Shown in pieces: positions 30,701 to 41,991 of a DNA stretch of 64,000 bases; the first letter of the stretch is position 1; each line of letters starts with the position of its first letter. The notes below the pieces were generated by a model. That model was not told the DNA's origin. It saw only the letters and a program-made list of their open reading frames with translations, and searched no databases. The DNA is from Peribolospora baueri. Lineage: Eukaryota; Basidiomycota; Peribolosporomycetes; Peribolosporales; Peribolosporaceae. The translations under genes were made by a program, and so were the position numbers. The DNA lies in the NCBI GenBank assembly GCA_029717555.1, contig JAMDHS010000019.1:1-64000 (forward strand), read 5' to 3'.

Positions 30701-33700
30701 GCGCCTCTCGCCTTCAGGGTAGTCGCCGTTGACGTGCAGGACGGGAGCGTTGATCATTTTAGCTACGCATCGCAAGGGCGACCCAGAACGAAGAAAACGT
30801 GAAGGGATTCAAATAAGTGCGTCAGAAACGACGTCAGCCCGTCTCATCCCACCGGCAAGCTCACCGATGTCAGAACAGTAAAGACTGGACCTGCCAGCGG
30901 TCGAAGGCGTCGTGTACCCGATGCTGTGGAGGGTTTGGGGGGAGGTGTCGGAAAACCCGTCCCGTCAGTGTGCGCATTCGCCTCAATGGCATCATCTAGA
31001 TTTTTGACCTTGGAAGGCCTACTCACTTGTTGCTAGAGCCGTGCGGCGAAAAAAGAAAGAGATATAAAGGGAACGATTCAGAGACAGAGCGCTCCGGCAC
31101 ACCAGCAGAGGCACGAAAGAAAAAGCGACGCTCCGCTCACTTGACGACGATATGCACGCTCCCTCCGATCGTGTAATGAGGAAGGTCGCCTAGAAAAGGT
31201 ATTCCCCAGCCGACGGGCCGAGGTCAGCGAGGTTCGCTAAAGCTTTAGAGAGACGACGTCCCAGCGTCTTTTCCGCCTTCCACCACGCGCCCCCCGCGCC
31301 CCGCGCCGCGCCGTCACGGCATGCCCACCGGAACTCACTCAAGCCCAGGCTCTCCATGACGACGCCCTGACCCGTGAACGCGGCATCTCCGTGCAGCTGC
31401 ACGCAGAGCACGTCGTCTCCCAACCTCTCCCGGCGGTCCTCGGGGCACGGCGGAGCGGAACCGAGGCGTCGGGGACGGAGGAGGTCAGCCTGCTTCGCTC
31501 GGGCTTTGCCTTGTGCGACCGGGTTCACGGCCTAAGCGTAGGGCGGACGGACGGACGAGAGGAAGAAGAGAGGAAGATCTGGGGTCAATTGAACGAATGC
31601 CACCACGATGACTGCGACCAAGCTGGGCCTGGGGACACGCACCTCAAGGTGGGAGGGGTTCGGAAGCATGGAGATCTTGACGGGCTCGTCCGCTCCTTCG
31701 TACTTGAGCGAGGGGCAGGAAATGAGGTGACTACGGGCGAGCGAGCGAGTGGCGTTGGAAGTCGGGCATATCAGTATCACGGGTGTATGGGGATAGGCGG
31801 CCGGTCGTCAAGATAGATGGCCGTCGCCGTCAACACGGGAGAGACGGCGCCGACAACACGAGCGAGCGCGCGGGCTCACCTCAGGACGTCTCCCTCGCTT
31901 CCGACGAATTCATCCGGAGACACCTCAGGACCTCCCTTGACCTTGTGAAAGAGGTTCGCCGGATCGTAGCGGAGAAGGTCGGTGAGCAGCGAGAGCCTTC
32001 CGCGGTGAGGCATGCACAAGACGATGTTGGAGATGTTGGCTGAAGGGGAAGAAGAAGAGAAAAAAGAAAAGACAATTGTCGAACGGGGAAAGGAATAAAT
32101 GGGTAGATGGTGCACCGAACCGCACGTGCGAAGAGAGCTCACCCCTCGCGGAGGCGCCGAACAGCGTGTCCAGGGCGGGAAGCATGCTCTCGGCTCCTTC
32201 CAGGCCTGTTCGGCGGGGCCAAAGTGAAGAGAGTATGAGAACCGTAGCTCCAGCTCGCTCTCCATCCTCTTCCGTCGCTCGTCCAAGCACGGGACGGCCG
32301 ACGAGACAAGACTCACCGTACCTCTTCAGGTTTGGAAACTTGGCCTGCAAAAACCAATCGAACACCTCGCTCTTCGCCAGGAGCTCCCACATCCGCCTCT
32401 TCTCGTCGTGGCCGGGAGAGAATCCGGGCTTGGCCTCTGTCGCCGGGGCGGAAGGGGAAGGGGAAGGGCGGAGGTCCAGACGTCCGAGGGGGCCGCGGTC
32501 CTCTCCAGCTCCCGACGGGCCCCACTCCGAATTTGCGGCCGAGGGCTGCAGCTGGGAAAGGACGGCGCGTAGGGAGGCGGGCATGTGTTGAGGCGGGTCA
32601 GACGGCGGCGGGGTGGTTGGAGTTGGACCCTGGCCACGCTTATCCTTGTGCTGGCCCGTCGACGAGGCGGTGGAGGAAGGGTCGGGTAAAGACTCTAACA
32701 AGGCACAGAACCAAGAGCGCACGGCCTTGGAGGAAGAGTGCATAAACTCGTAGCTGCAGATGTGAAGAAGGATCAGCGATGGCTGGGGTGAACGAGGTGC
32801 TGGCCGGCGCGGCGCACTGGTCGGTACAGATGTTCACCACCGTCCACTCACCCGATCCTGCCGACATACACGCCCATGAGGTGTTTCTCAATCTCGTCAA
32901 GCGTCAGATCTCCTTCGCTCCCCTCTGCGGTTTTGGTCTCCTTCTCATCCCCGTCACTAGGGAATTGGCCGGGATAGAGAGCGGAGGTGGGTGCACCGGA
33001 GACGCGCGGGGATGCGGGAAAGGCAGGGTGGTCCATGATTCCGCGCAGGGGATAGACGGCGGCGCGTTCGAGGCCGTAGCGGGTCGGGGAGAGGGCCGCG
33101 ACGGGGCTAGAAAGGAGATGAAGGTGGGGGTAAGGGTGCGGAGAAGTGGAGAGATTGTCCTGCCATGCGTCCACTCACTCCCTCTCCATGATGTCCAGGG
33201 GATCGATCAAGGCGGCGCGATGGCCGTGTCTGCGCACGTTGTCCACGTAGCGCAAGAGCGTGGCGTTGGCGTTTCGGTTGGCTAGCTCGATGGGGGTGTC
33301 TGAAAGGGGGGAGAAAAGAGGGGAACGGCGGTCCACAACCGCGACGTGTCGGTCGCGCCCAGAGCTATGCCCACGCCTGGTTCGACCCCAAGGATAAATA
33401 AAGACAAAAGAAATGCACTCACAATCCGGAACGGCGGGCGTCCACCTTGGCGGAGCGGAGGTGTATCCAAACACGCCGCCGGCGTCGCCGCTGAAGCCTT
33501 GCTTCTTGTCCTCCTCCAAGACGCCATGGTACGCGCGTACGGGGGCCGGCGAGCGCAGCGAGAGTGTGGTGCCGTTGCTAGGAGAGGCAAGAGTGTGCCG
33601 GCAGCGGGGGAGGAAGGGGCGAAGGAAGGGCAGGGCACGGTGACGTATGGGGACGACTCTGGACAAGGAGGGGAAAAGAGCAAAGAGGGAGAGGATGGTC

Positions 33701-33702
33701 AT
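27744..33702 (-). CDS. DHTKD1: DHTKD1-type 2-oxoadipate/2-oxoglutarate dehydrogenase E1, mitochondrial
   Basis: Thiamine-diphosphate E1 acting on 2-oxoadipate in lysine and tryptophan breakdown. There are 21 exons (minus): 33702-33423, 33299-33179, 33106-32852, 32753-32317, 32205-32143, 32039-31880, 31730-31643, 31531-31339, 31189-31141, 31032-31027, 30923-30865, 30762-30712, 30590-30490, 30355-30266, 30101-29862, 29729-29405, 29293-29267, 29138-29063, 28941-28898, 28772-28672, 28526-27744; 1182 aa, in phase throughout. The Arg-rich N-terminus ([20 protein letters not shown]) is a presequence. Conserved blocks: [143 protein letters not shown] Pro/Ser-rich insertion of ~90 residues in exon 4 makes it longer than human DHTKD1 (919 aa). 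Introns 12 and 17 start with GC; exon 10 is 6 nt. Confidence 0.93.
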
Positions 33703-34727
33703 CTCGAGACTGGATATGCACGCGGGGTTGGGACAAAGAACAGGAAGAGAAAACTGGCGAGATGATAAGGTGGGGGAGATGCCAAAGATAACAGGCACTC
33801 GCTCGCGCCCGCCTGTGGGACGAGGCGGGCTGGACAAAGGCCGACACGGACAAGGTCACCGTCCGGTCACAGTCGCCACCGCCGTTGCCTTGCTCGGCGT
33901 CTCAACGGTTACCAGACGGCGCTGAGCTCGTGACCGCCTCAAGCCCCCTCTCACCGCTCGGGGCCCCTCGGCCTCTCTTCTTCGCTCGGTCTTCTCCAGG
34001 TTGTGTCCGTCGCCGGCGCTGCATTTCTCGCGCAGCGTTCCGACATTCTTGCAAGAAGACCCGGCGGGACAAGCGTGATCAGCTGGTCGGGTGTGGGGTT
34101 AGGCACGTGGTAGGCATGCATGTGCACGTGATGCAGCAGATCTGACTGCGGTCACGCACGTAACCCTACCCCAACGGGCGCTGATGTCTGGCTGCGCTCC
34201 CCACGCGCTCGTCTACGGGCAGAGCGCATGGAGCACGTGTGAGCGCGCACGAACGCCATTGGCCTCCCCGCGTTTTCCCGTCAAGCACGTGCAAGTGCCT
34301 GCCGGCGGCAGCGGGTGCGTCGACCACGCTCGCCGGTGGAGGTGGTGGAGCAGCGGGGAGAGATACGAGAACAGATCAGATCAGATCAGATCAATCAGCG
34401 CACCCACGGCCGGCCGGCACACAAAGGTTGTTCCTGCGCAGGGCGCACAGCTGCGGCGCGGGTGCCTTTCAGACGCCGTACTTGCGTCTGCTTGTGGATC
34501 GACGCCGGCCGGAAGGAAAGAGTGGGCGACTCGACTCGACTATCACGTCGTCGAGATAAAAAAAATCATACACGTCAGGACAGGACAGGACGAGGCCAGG
34601 CCAGCGCCGTCGTCGCTCCCTCTTCTGCCTCCTGCGAAACCCTCCCATCCCCTCTCCACCCGCCTCCTCCCCCTCCAGTCCTTCCCCCCTTCCTCCGTCG
34701 CTGCGACCGCGACTGCAACCGCATGTC
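33703..34727. promoter_or_regulatory. Divergent promoter, DHTKD1 / MFS transporter, with four CACGTG sites
   Basis: CACGTG occurs at 34104-34109, 34125-34130, 34234-34239 and 34286-34291, that is 437-624 bp upstream of the transporter ATG. A GATCA-unit run (ATCAGATCAGATCAGATC) lies at about 34374-34391. In yeasts CACGTG is the core for Pho4 and Cbf1. The 1-kb region has no supported gene. Confidence 0.65.
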
Positions 34728-37700
34728 ATGTCCCGGCCCACCGCTCTAGGATCCCTCCCCGTCGTCTCCAAGACCGACTCCGCCTCCTCTGGTCTCGACG
34801 ACGCCAAGGTCCCCGCGGACATGTCCAAACCCTCCGTGTCCGCCTCGGACGGGCCGGCCGCGTCGGCGGAGGACCGCGGCGTAGAGGTCAGACTCGACGT
34901 GACGGCCGGCAAGAGCAACATGTCCGATTACTTCACCGTCCTCGCCGCCGGCGCCGCGCTCTTGAGCGACGGCTTGCAGAATAACATGCGAGTGCTTTAT
35001 CTCTTCCCTCTCGTCCGTCGCCCGTAGGCGACCACCGACCAGTCCAGCTGGCTGGGTGCAGTAGGAGCGCCGTCACTCGCTCTGTGTCGCCCCACCCCTT
35101 CTCACCCGCCTCCCTTCTCTCTCTCTTCTCTCTCCTACAGCATGACAATGGCAAACGTAGTCTTCCAGAAAATTTATGGCAAAAACGTCTATACCTCGGA
35201 CGTCTCCACCCGCGTCTCCAACGCCCTCCTCGTCGGTGCCGTCTTGGGACAAGTGACGGTGGGCGTCATCACGGACCGCATTGGCCGTAAGACCGCTCTC
35301 GTTGCGACTACTCTCTTGATCGTCATCGGCAGCATTCTCTCCGCGGGAAGCTACGGCAAGGACGTGCAAGGCATGTTCTGGATGTTGACCGTCGCCGTGA
35401 GTGGTCAGAACACGGTATTCACCACCTTTTTTTTCAAGCCTGGTATCTGCCGCTTGCTCACTCTGTCTCCTTCTCTCGTCTATTTCCTCTCTTCCTCACC
35501 GCTTCCCTTCCAGCGTGGTATCGCCGGTTTCGGCGTCGGCGGCGAGGTGAGCCTCTTTCCTTTTTTTCCGCTCACATTCTCTCGTCAGCGCTCGCCATGG
35601 TTGGTCCCCAGCCTCTCACTCCCCGCTCCCAACCCGCCTTCCTTCCCTCCCTCCCTACTCGCAGTACCCCGCCTCCTCCACCTCCGCTTCCGAGGCGGCC
35701 AACGACAAGTTCGGCCGGAACCGCGGAAGCGTCTTCGTCATGTGCACCAACTTTGTCCTCTGCTTCGGAGGCCCCCTCGCCGTGTGCATCTTTCTCATCG
35801 TCCTCTCCGCCGCCGGGGAGGATCACCTCAAGACGGTCTGGCGTGTCAGCTTTGCCGTCATCACCCTCTTCCCCATCACCGTTTTTTACTTTAGGTTGAA
35901 GATCTTGAACTCGAGGTGCGCGTCTGGCATCCATCCGCATTGGGACGGCCAGACAGATAGGCGCTCATCTCCTCTCCCTTCCCCTCTCCTCCCCCGCCCT
36001 TGCAGGCTCTACCGTCGCGGCGCGATCAAGCGCAACGTCCCTTACTGGCTCGTCCTTAAGCGCTACAAGTGGGACCTGTTCGGCACCTGTGGCGCTTGGT
36101 TCCTCTATGGTGCGCGTCTCCTTCCCTTTTCCTTTTCTTTTTCTTTCTCCGCCCCCTTCCTGATCTCGTTCTCGTTCTCGTCCTCTCCTCCCCTCACTAT
36201 CAAGACTTTGTGACGGTAAGCTCGCCCCCATCGCCTTGCTTCCTCGATCGCCGTCCTCGCTCGCTCGCTCGCTCATCTTCTACGTTTTCCGCCCCCGCTC
36301 GGCCCCAGTTCCCGAACGGAGTATGTATCCCCTGATCGCTCGGAAATCGCGCGTTAGCCAAAGCCGCCCGCCCGGCTCATCCTTTTTCATCTCCCTCTCC
36401 TCTCCGTTCCTTTTTCGAACCTCTCCTCGCGAACCGCGACCGCGACCGCCAGATCTTCAGCGGCACGATCATTAGCTCGATCGTGAAGGACGCCTCGGTG
36501 AAGAAGACGGCGGAATGGCAACTTCTCCTAGGAACCATCGCTCTCGTACGTTCCCTTCCTCTTTCACCCATATCGGCAAGACTTGGACTTTGACTGACCC
36601 TCCCTTCGCCCCCGCCCACACCGGTCGGACTACACACAGCCCGGTGTCTTTGTCGGCGCTTGGCTGTGCGGAGTCATCGGCCGGAGGAACACGCTGATCA
36701 TCGGCTTTTCCGGGTATCTGATCATTGGTGCGTCGAGCTTATTCAAGCGGCCGTTTTCGAACTCGCGCACATCGACTGGACCGTCCTGACTGAAGATGCG
36801 ATCGCCCTTGCTTGCCCTTGCTTGTTTGCCCTCCTCCCCCTTGCTGCTGCCTCCGCCGCGGCGACATCCGGCTTAGGCCTCATCATCGGTTGCGCCTACG
36901 ACAAGATCGTCGCCGCGATCCCGGCCTTCGTCATCCTCTACGGTCTGATGCAGTCCATGGGCGTGAGTGCCAAGCGTCGCCGCATCACACGTTTTTTCTT
37001 TCCTCTTCGTCTTCCTGGCCCTCCGCTCATCGCCGCCGACGTTTTTCTTTGATTCGGGCCCCATCGCAGAACCTCGGACCTGGGTGAGTTTGGAACGAGT
37101 CAGGCCAACCCCATCCATATCGCCGTTCTCAGTCCCCAAGTCTCTGCGATTCGGCGCCGCCGCTCCAATCGAACCACTCGCTCACGCAGCTGCATCGTGC
37201 TTTTTCTTCTCTCTCCCCGTGGTGCACGACAGCGATATGCTTGGCCTTGTCAGCAGCGAGAGCTACCCGACTGCCCTTCGAGGAACGTGCTACGGCATCT
37301 CGTGAGTTTCCCTCTTTGCCTCCGCGCCCTCCAGCAGTCCGTTCACCCCCCGCCCATCCCCCGGGTCCGGCCGCCGTGCCAACTTTTGTTCTTCCCCCTC
37401 CTTTTCTCGCCTCCCCCTGCCAGCGCGGCGATCGGCAAAGTCGGCGCGGCAGTCGGCACCCAAGCCTTTACGCCCATCCAGAACAACCTCGGCAAGCGCT
37501 GGACCTTCATCATCGCCGCCCTCTGCGGCGTACTCGGCATGGCCATTGCCTTCTTCTTCATCAAGGACAAGGTGCGTCGGCGTTTTGTCTCTCCGTTTCT
37601 TTTCCGGTCGGCCACCCCTTGACTGGCTAATCGGCCGTTTCGCCTTCCCATTTCTTTCTCCTACCCCCACCCTCTCGTCTCCTCCGCCTCCTTGTAGAGC

Positions 37701-37856
37701 GCGGAAGACCTCGCATCAGAGGACGAAGCGTTCCGACGATACCTCGTCGAGAACGGCTGGAACGGCCAGCTCGGAGACGGGACGGAAGGCCTGCACAAGG
37801 TGGACGAGGTGTGCATCGAGGACATTGACGCGGAGGCCGCGAGGATGCCTCGGTGA
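34728..37856 (+). CDS. MFS transporter of the phosphate/glycerophosphoinositol (PHO84/GIT1-like) family
   Basis: Plasma-membrane symporter for phosphate or glycerophosphodiesters by family. Fourteen exons: 34728-34987, 35141-35396, 35514-35546, 35665-35915, 36006-36109, 36205-36215, 36309-36320, 36453-36545, 36640-36727, 36877-36962, 37070-37083, 37233-37301, 37424-37571, 37698-37856; 527 aa, in phase. Landmarks: SDGLQNNIMTMANVVF (TM1), DRIGRKTALVATTLL (MFS loop 2-3), RGIAGFGVGGEYPASSTSAS (TM4 motif), LYRRGAIKRNVPYWLVLKRY (central loop), WFLYDFVTFPNGIFSGTI, GVIGRRNTLIIGFSGYL, GPGDMLGLVSSESYPTALRG, NNLGKRWTFIIAALCG. The ~65-residue N-terminus is Ser/Asp-rich and cytosolic. Exons of 11, 12 and 14 nt occur, and intron 1 has a GC donor (GCGAGT). 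Substrate cannot be told from sequence alone; the upstream CACGTG cluster favours phosphate control. Confidence 0.92.
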
Positions 37857-38595
37857 CCTCCTCCTTCAAAAAGCGCTCCGACCGGATGTGTCATGCAGTC
37901 AGGGTCGCGGTGCTGTTTAGAATCGGACAATTACCCGCCCCCCCTTCCCCCCTCTACCCCCAACTCTTTCAAATATCATCCTGTTCCTTTCGTCCGTTCG
38001 TTTCCATTTTTTTCACTTTCCCTTCTTCGTCGTCGCCTTAAGAGCTTGGCTTTTGAGGTGTGCTTGATTCCCGTATAATACCTCCCTCGATTCTCGTACT
38101 CGAGTTGCTGTGCAAGGACATTTCGTGCCGCCCCTATCGCTCTTCCATACCCATGCTACGCTACCCCTAGCCGTTCCATAAAAGGCCACCGCTCACGGCG
38201 TCGGGACGCCGGCGTACCCTGGCCTCGTGACACGGCTGCGCACGACGAGACGGAACGCACCAGGCATCCATCCATCTCTGTCCACGGCCAGGCGCTGACG
38301 CGGAGACTTGGTCGATGACGATTTTGATAGATAAATCGGGGCCTTTCTCATTTGCTTTATTCCTCCTTCCTTGCTGCTTTGGTCAGAGCGAAGGTGGCCC
38401 GTGCGCACCGATCGGCGCTGCGGACTCGACGAAAGTCGCAAGTGGCCGCCCATTTTGCCCTCCCATCTCTCCGCTGCCCTTCTCGTTTTCAACGTTCCCT
38501 TTCGACGCTCACAGCCCCCCGCCACGTGCCTGTCCCACGGACTGGCAACGTCCGCTTTTGTCGTCCATTTTCCGATTATACCGTGGCGAGCGCGA
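37857..38595. other. Intergenic region, transporter 3' UTR and ARV1 promoter
   Basis: Pyrimidine-rich 3' flank of the transporter followed by the ARV1 upstream region, which has one CACGTG at 38523-38528 (73 bp before the ATG). No gene is seen. Confidence 0.5.
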
Positions 38596-40991
38596 ATGGC
38601 GATCTGCGTCCACTGCTCCCAACCCGTCCCCCATCTCTACACCGCTTACGGAGGATCCGGTTCCAGGTCGTCCACCAACGACGCTCCTTCCTCCCTCTCC
38701 AAACTGGTACGAAGAAGCGTATTGAGGACAGCGCTCGATTTACGCTCCTCCCTCACTTCCCCGTCGCCGTCACCCAAGCCTCCCGCTGGTCCGAGGTCTC
38801 GGGCCGGCGCCGAGCCGTCTCCTTCGCCGACCCCACTCCTCATCGTCGTCTCAAGATGTCCATCCTGCGGTCGCACCGCGGACCCATACGTCGAGATGGA
38901 GGACGTCATCGTCTTTCTCGACTTGGTGCGTCGTGACCCTGCCTATCCATCCTTAAATGATGTGACGGATGCCGCTTGGCTCCCGGACGGGTTTGCCGGG
39001 GCCGACCGACTGATGGATTTCGGTTGAGTCCCTCTTAACGCCATCTTACCTGTTCCGTTTCGATCACATCCCTTCCATCTTCTGTTTCCTCCTCGGTACC
39101 ACATGGCCTTCTGCCACTCCTTCCCCCCTCGTTTCTCCTTCCCCTACCCCTCCACCTCTGGATATGGCGCGGCAGGTCCTCATCAAACCTCGGGCCTTCC
39201 GCCACCTCCTATTCAATCGCCCTGTGCTGAATGCACCCGAACCCGCCTCTATGACCAAAAACGCAGCCTCGCCCGCGCTACTCCCCGTAGCATCCGACAC
39301 CGACCCCGAGGGAGATGAGGAAACCGTTAAGCTTGCCGGTGGCATGAGCGGCGAATTCACCTTGGGGCGAAGGGAGGCGGAGGACGATCACAATTCGAGA
39401 CCGAAGACGACAGCGGGTAGGGGGAAGAGGATACGACCTTCACCTGGGACAGAGACGGAGAGGGGATCCTTGACAGAGGTGAGGTTTTTTTTGCCCTCTC
39501 GTCCATTCGACTGAGCGACGACCGCGGTGGTTGTAGGAGGACCACGGGTGGTCTCCCTATCTTTCGTGCCCTTTACTGGTCCCTTACTATTCCCGCCCTC
39601 CCCCACAATCGGTGGTAGTGGTACATCCTTGCTAGACGAGCCGTCGCCATTATCCTCGTGGACGCTTGTGAGCATTCTTTCCGGCTCGCTCGCTCGCCCG
39701 TATTTCAAAGGCTCGAAGCCAAGCTAACCATCTAGACTAGGACGCTGACGCATGTCATTCTCTCTTGCCTATTTCCATAGACTTTTGCTGGTTTCATCTC
39801 TGTGGGTGTCGATAACTTCCCGAGACGGATTCCAAAAGCACGATGGGCTGACTCACCGCCCTGTATGATGATCTCTTTCCTCCAGGTGCGAGCCGGCCAA
39901 TCCCTGGCGCATGTTCGTCTACCGGAGCGGTTGACGTCTCCATCGTCACCTCACCGATGCAAGCGTCCACTTTGGACGGCGACGGCAACCCTTCGTGGGC
40001 CCTGTCGGCGGCATGTGGGAGCACGGGAGAGACGGACAAGATGCTGTTGGGGTATGCTGGCGTACTGTGGAGGATCGCTTTAGGTGAGCTGGTTCATTGG
40101 CGGACCGACCTGTGTCCACGGCCCACGTCCTTCCTATTTGCTTGAGTAGAAGTGCAAGTCAGATCGCTCACACCACCGCCTCTTCTCTATGTAGAAACGC
40201 TTATTTTCTACTCCGTCGTCACGCTCGTCTCCGCATGCTTGTGCTCCCCTGTAGGGCGTCTTTGGCGCCGGCAAACGAAGGCTTCCGGTCGTTTCCGGTG
40301 AGTCCTTCGCCGCTCGTCACTCAATCACCCTCGACGACTCTGGTCAATCACCGAAAGAAAGAAACGAACGAAGAGCCTCCTCTTGCCTCGTCTCATCACC
40401 TCGCACAGGCTTTTCCTCGTCCCCACCGCCCTCGTCCACTCCTCCCTCACGACGGTCTTCCTACTCTCCCTACTCCTCCTCTGGAAATCCAAATTGCCAC
40501 GCACTGGCAGCTTGTCAGCCTCCTCGTCCCAACCGCTCTTCGCCTTCTCTTCGCTCCACTTTTTCCGTGTCTCCTCCTTCATAGTCGCGCCCGGAGATGG
40601 AGTGAGCCGATGGGGGCTCAAAGCGTTGCCCAATCTTTGGAGGGACCCACTCCGCCGAGGACTTTCCTCTTTACTCGTCTCTCTCCAGCAAGCGGTGACG
40701 AGCCCGACGGGCGCGTGGGACGCCGACGCGGTGGTGCGCGCCGTCGTGGGAGGTCTCAGCTCCTCGGCCGCCCTCTTCGTCGTCTTCGAGGCGTGTCGTG
40801 GACCTCCTGCCTCGGCTTCGGCTTCGGCTTGTGACTCCGACTCCGCTCCCCACCTTTCCTCCCCATCTTCCCCCGGCGCGCCTCGCATACGAACCACCGT
40901 CCTTGCCGTCTTGTCGGCCCTGTCGGCGGGCTGGATGGCGCGAGCGTGGACGAGGGAGGCATGGATCGAAAGGGCTGGATGGCCCATATGA
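38596..40991 (+). CDS. ARV1: ARV1-like ER membrane protein of sterol/GPI homeostasis
   Basis: Resolved exons: 38596-38925, 39176-39478, probably 39886-40083, then 40195-40297 and 40409-40991. The stretch 39479-39885 contains one or more exons I could not assign. The N-terminus carries the Arv1 homology domain: ICVHCSQPVPHLYTAYGG with CxxC, and after a ~60-residue insertion SRCPSCGRTADPYVEMEDVI, completing the zinc ribbon, then FLDL / VLIKPRAFRHLLFNRP. The C-terminal part has hydrophobic segments ETLIFYSVVTLVSACLC, LFLVPTALVHSSLTTVFLLS and further helices to the end WPI. Arv1 is an ER protein needed for sterol distribution and GPI-anchor synthesis. The insertion inside the zinc ribbon and a second polar insert make it longer than yeast Arv1 (321 aa). 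Confidence 0.75.
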
Positions 40992-41991
40992 GGCCGAGTA
41001 TGACCGCCTATCAGCGTGGTCCGCGTTGGTATGAATATGGTACACGACGTAATGCCCTTTCCTTGTCCATTCCTCCTTGCAGCGCCGGTTACGTATATTA
41101 CCATTTACAATTTAACGAAGGAAGAAACGGGCATGACGCTGAAGGGGTCGGTTCAGGTCAATGAGGAAGGAGCTCGCAAAAGAGAAGGGTGGAAGGAGGG
41201 TGCAGTCTCGTGTTTGCCATTCTCCATGCTGACACGGTCGAGATTCACAAGGAAGACGGGGTGGGACTGGAGATGGAAAGGAAGGAAGAGGACAAAGGGT
41301 GCTATTAGGCCGGGTGGCGGGCGTCTTTGGTATGGTGGTATGGGACGGAGGGTGGATGTGGAGAGCGAGAAGAAGAGACGGCAAAAGACGAGGGGAATTG
41401 GGATGGAGAGCGAACAGATGGAGGGGCTTAAAAGAGCGACCAAAAAAGGACAGACAGTGGAGAGGCAAAGAATATGGAACGGAGCTGACGACGATGCGAG
41501 AAGGACGAGGACGAGCGCGCGGCAGGTCCGAGGAGGACGACTAGAGTAGAGACAGTGGACGAGGAGAAGATGTGACTGAGAGAAGGGAAAGCAAGAAGTG
41601 AAAGATACAGTGACTGACAAGATGAGGATGAGACCGAGGCGGTAAACCGAAAGAGGGAGGACAGGAAAGGAGGTGGAATGAGACGAAAGGGAACGAACGT
41701 GATATCTATCGAACCAGACGACTACGACGAAATCGAGATGCATTTGCGGCGAGGCAGGCGTCCGACGGTCGTGTACAACAAGAAGAGAAGGAAGATGCGG
41801 CTAATATGAGGAATGGAATGAAGACGGGAGGCGAGGTGTAGATGAGCTCGACACGTCGGCCGAGTCGTTGACCGACCGAACCGGTGCCAAAACTTATCGC
41901 GCGCCAGCCCGTTGGTGGCGCGAGCAGAGCGAGTTCCAAAAGAACTTGTCTTATGGTTTTGGAAGCACCCCTGCCCCACTCCCCTCGCTCC
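40992..41991. other. Convergent intergenic region, ARV1 and disordered-protein gene
   Basis: 1 kb between facing stops. Purine-rich on the plus strand (41150-41700). Open frames at 41016-41549 (+) and 41153-41743 (-) have no recognisable domain. Long 3' UTRs or a non-coding transcript are possible. Confidence 0.4.

Noticed and set aside
40325-41104. A 259-codon minus-strand frame antisense to the ARV1 last exon
   Set aside because: Antisense shadow of a gene with hydrophobic segments; no recognisable domain.
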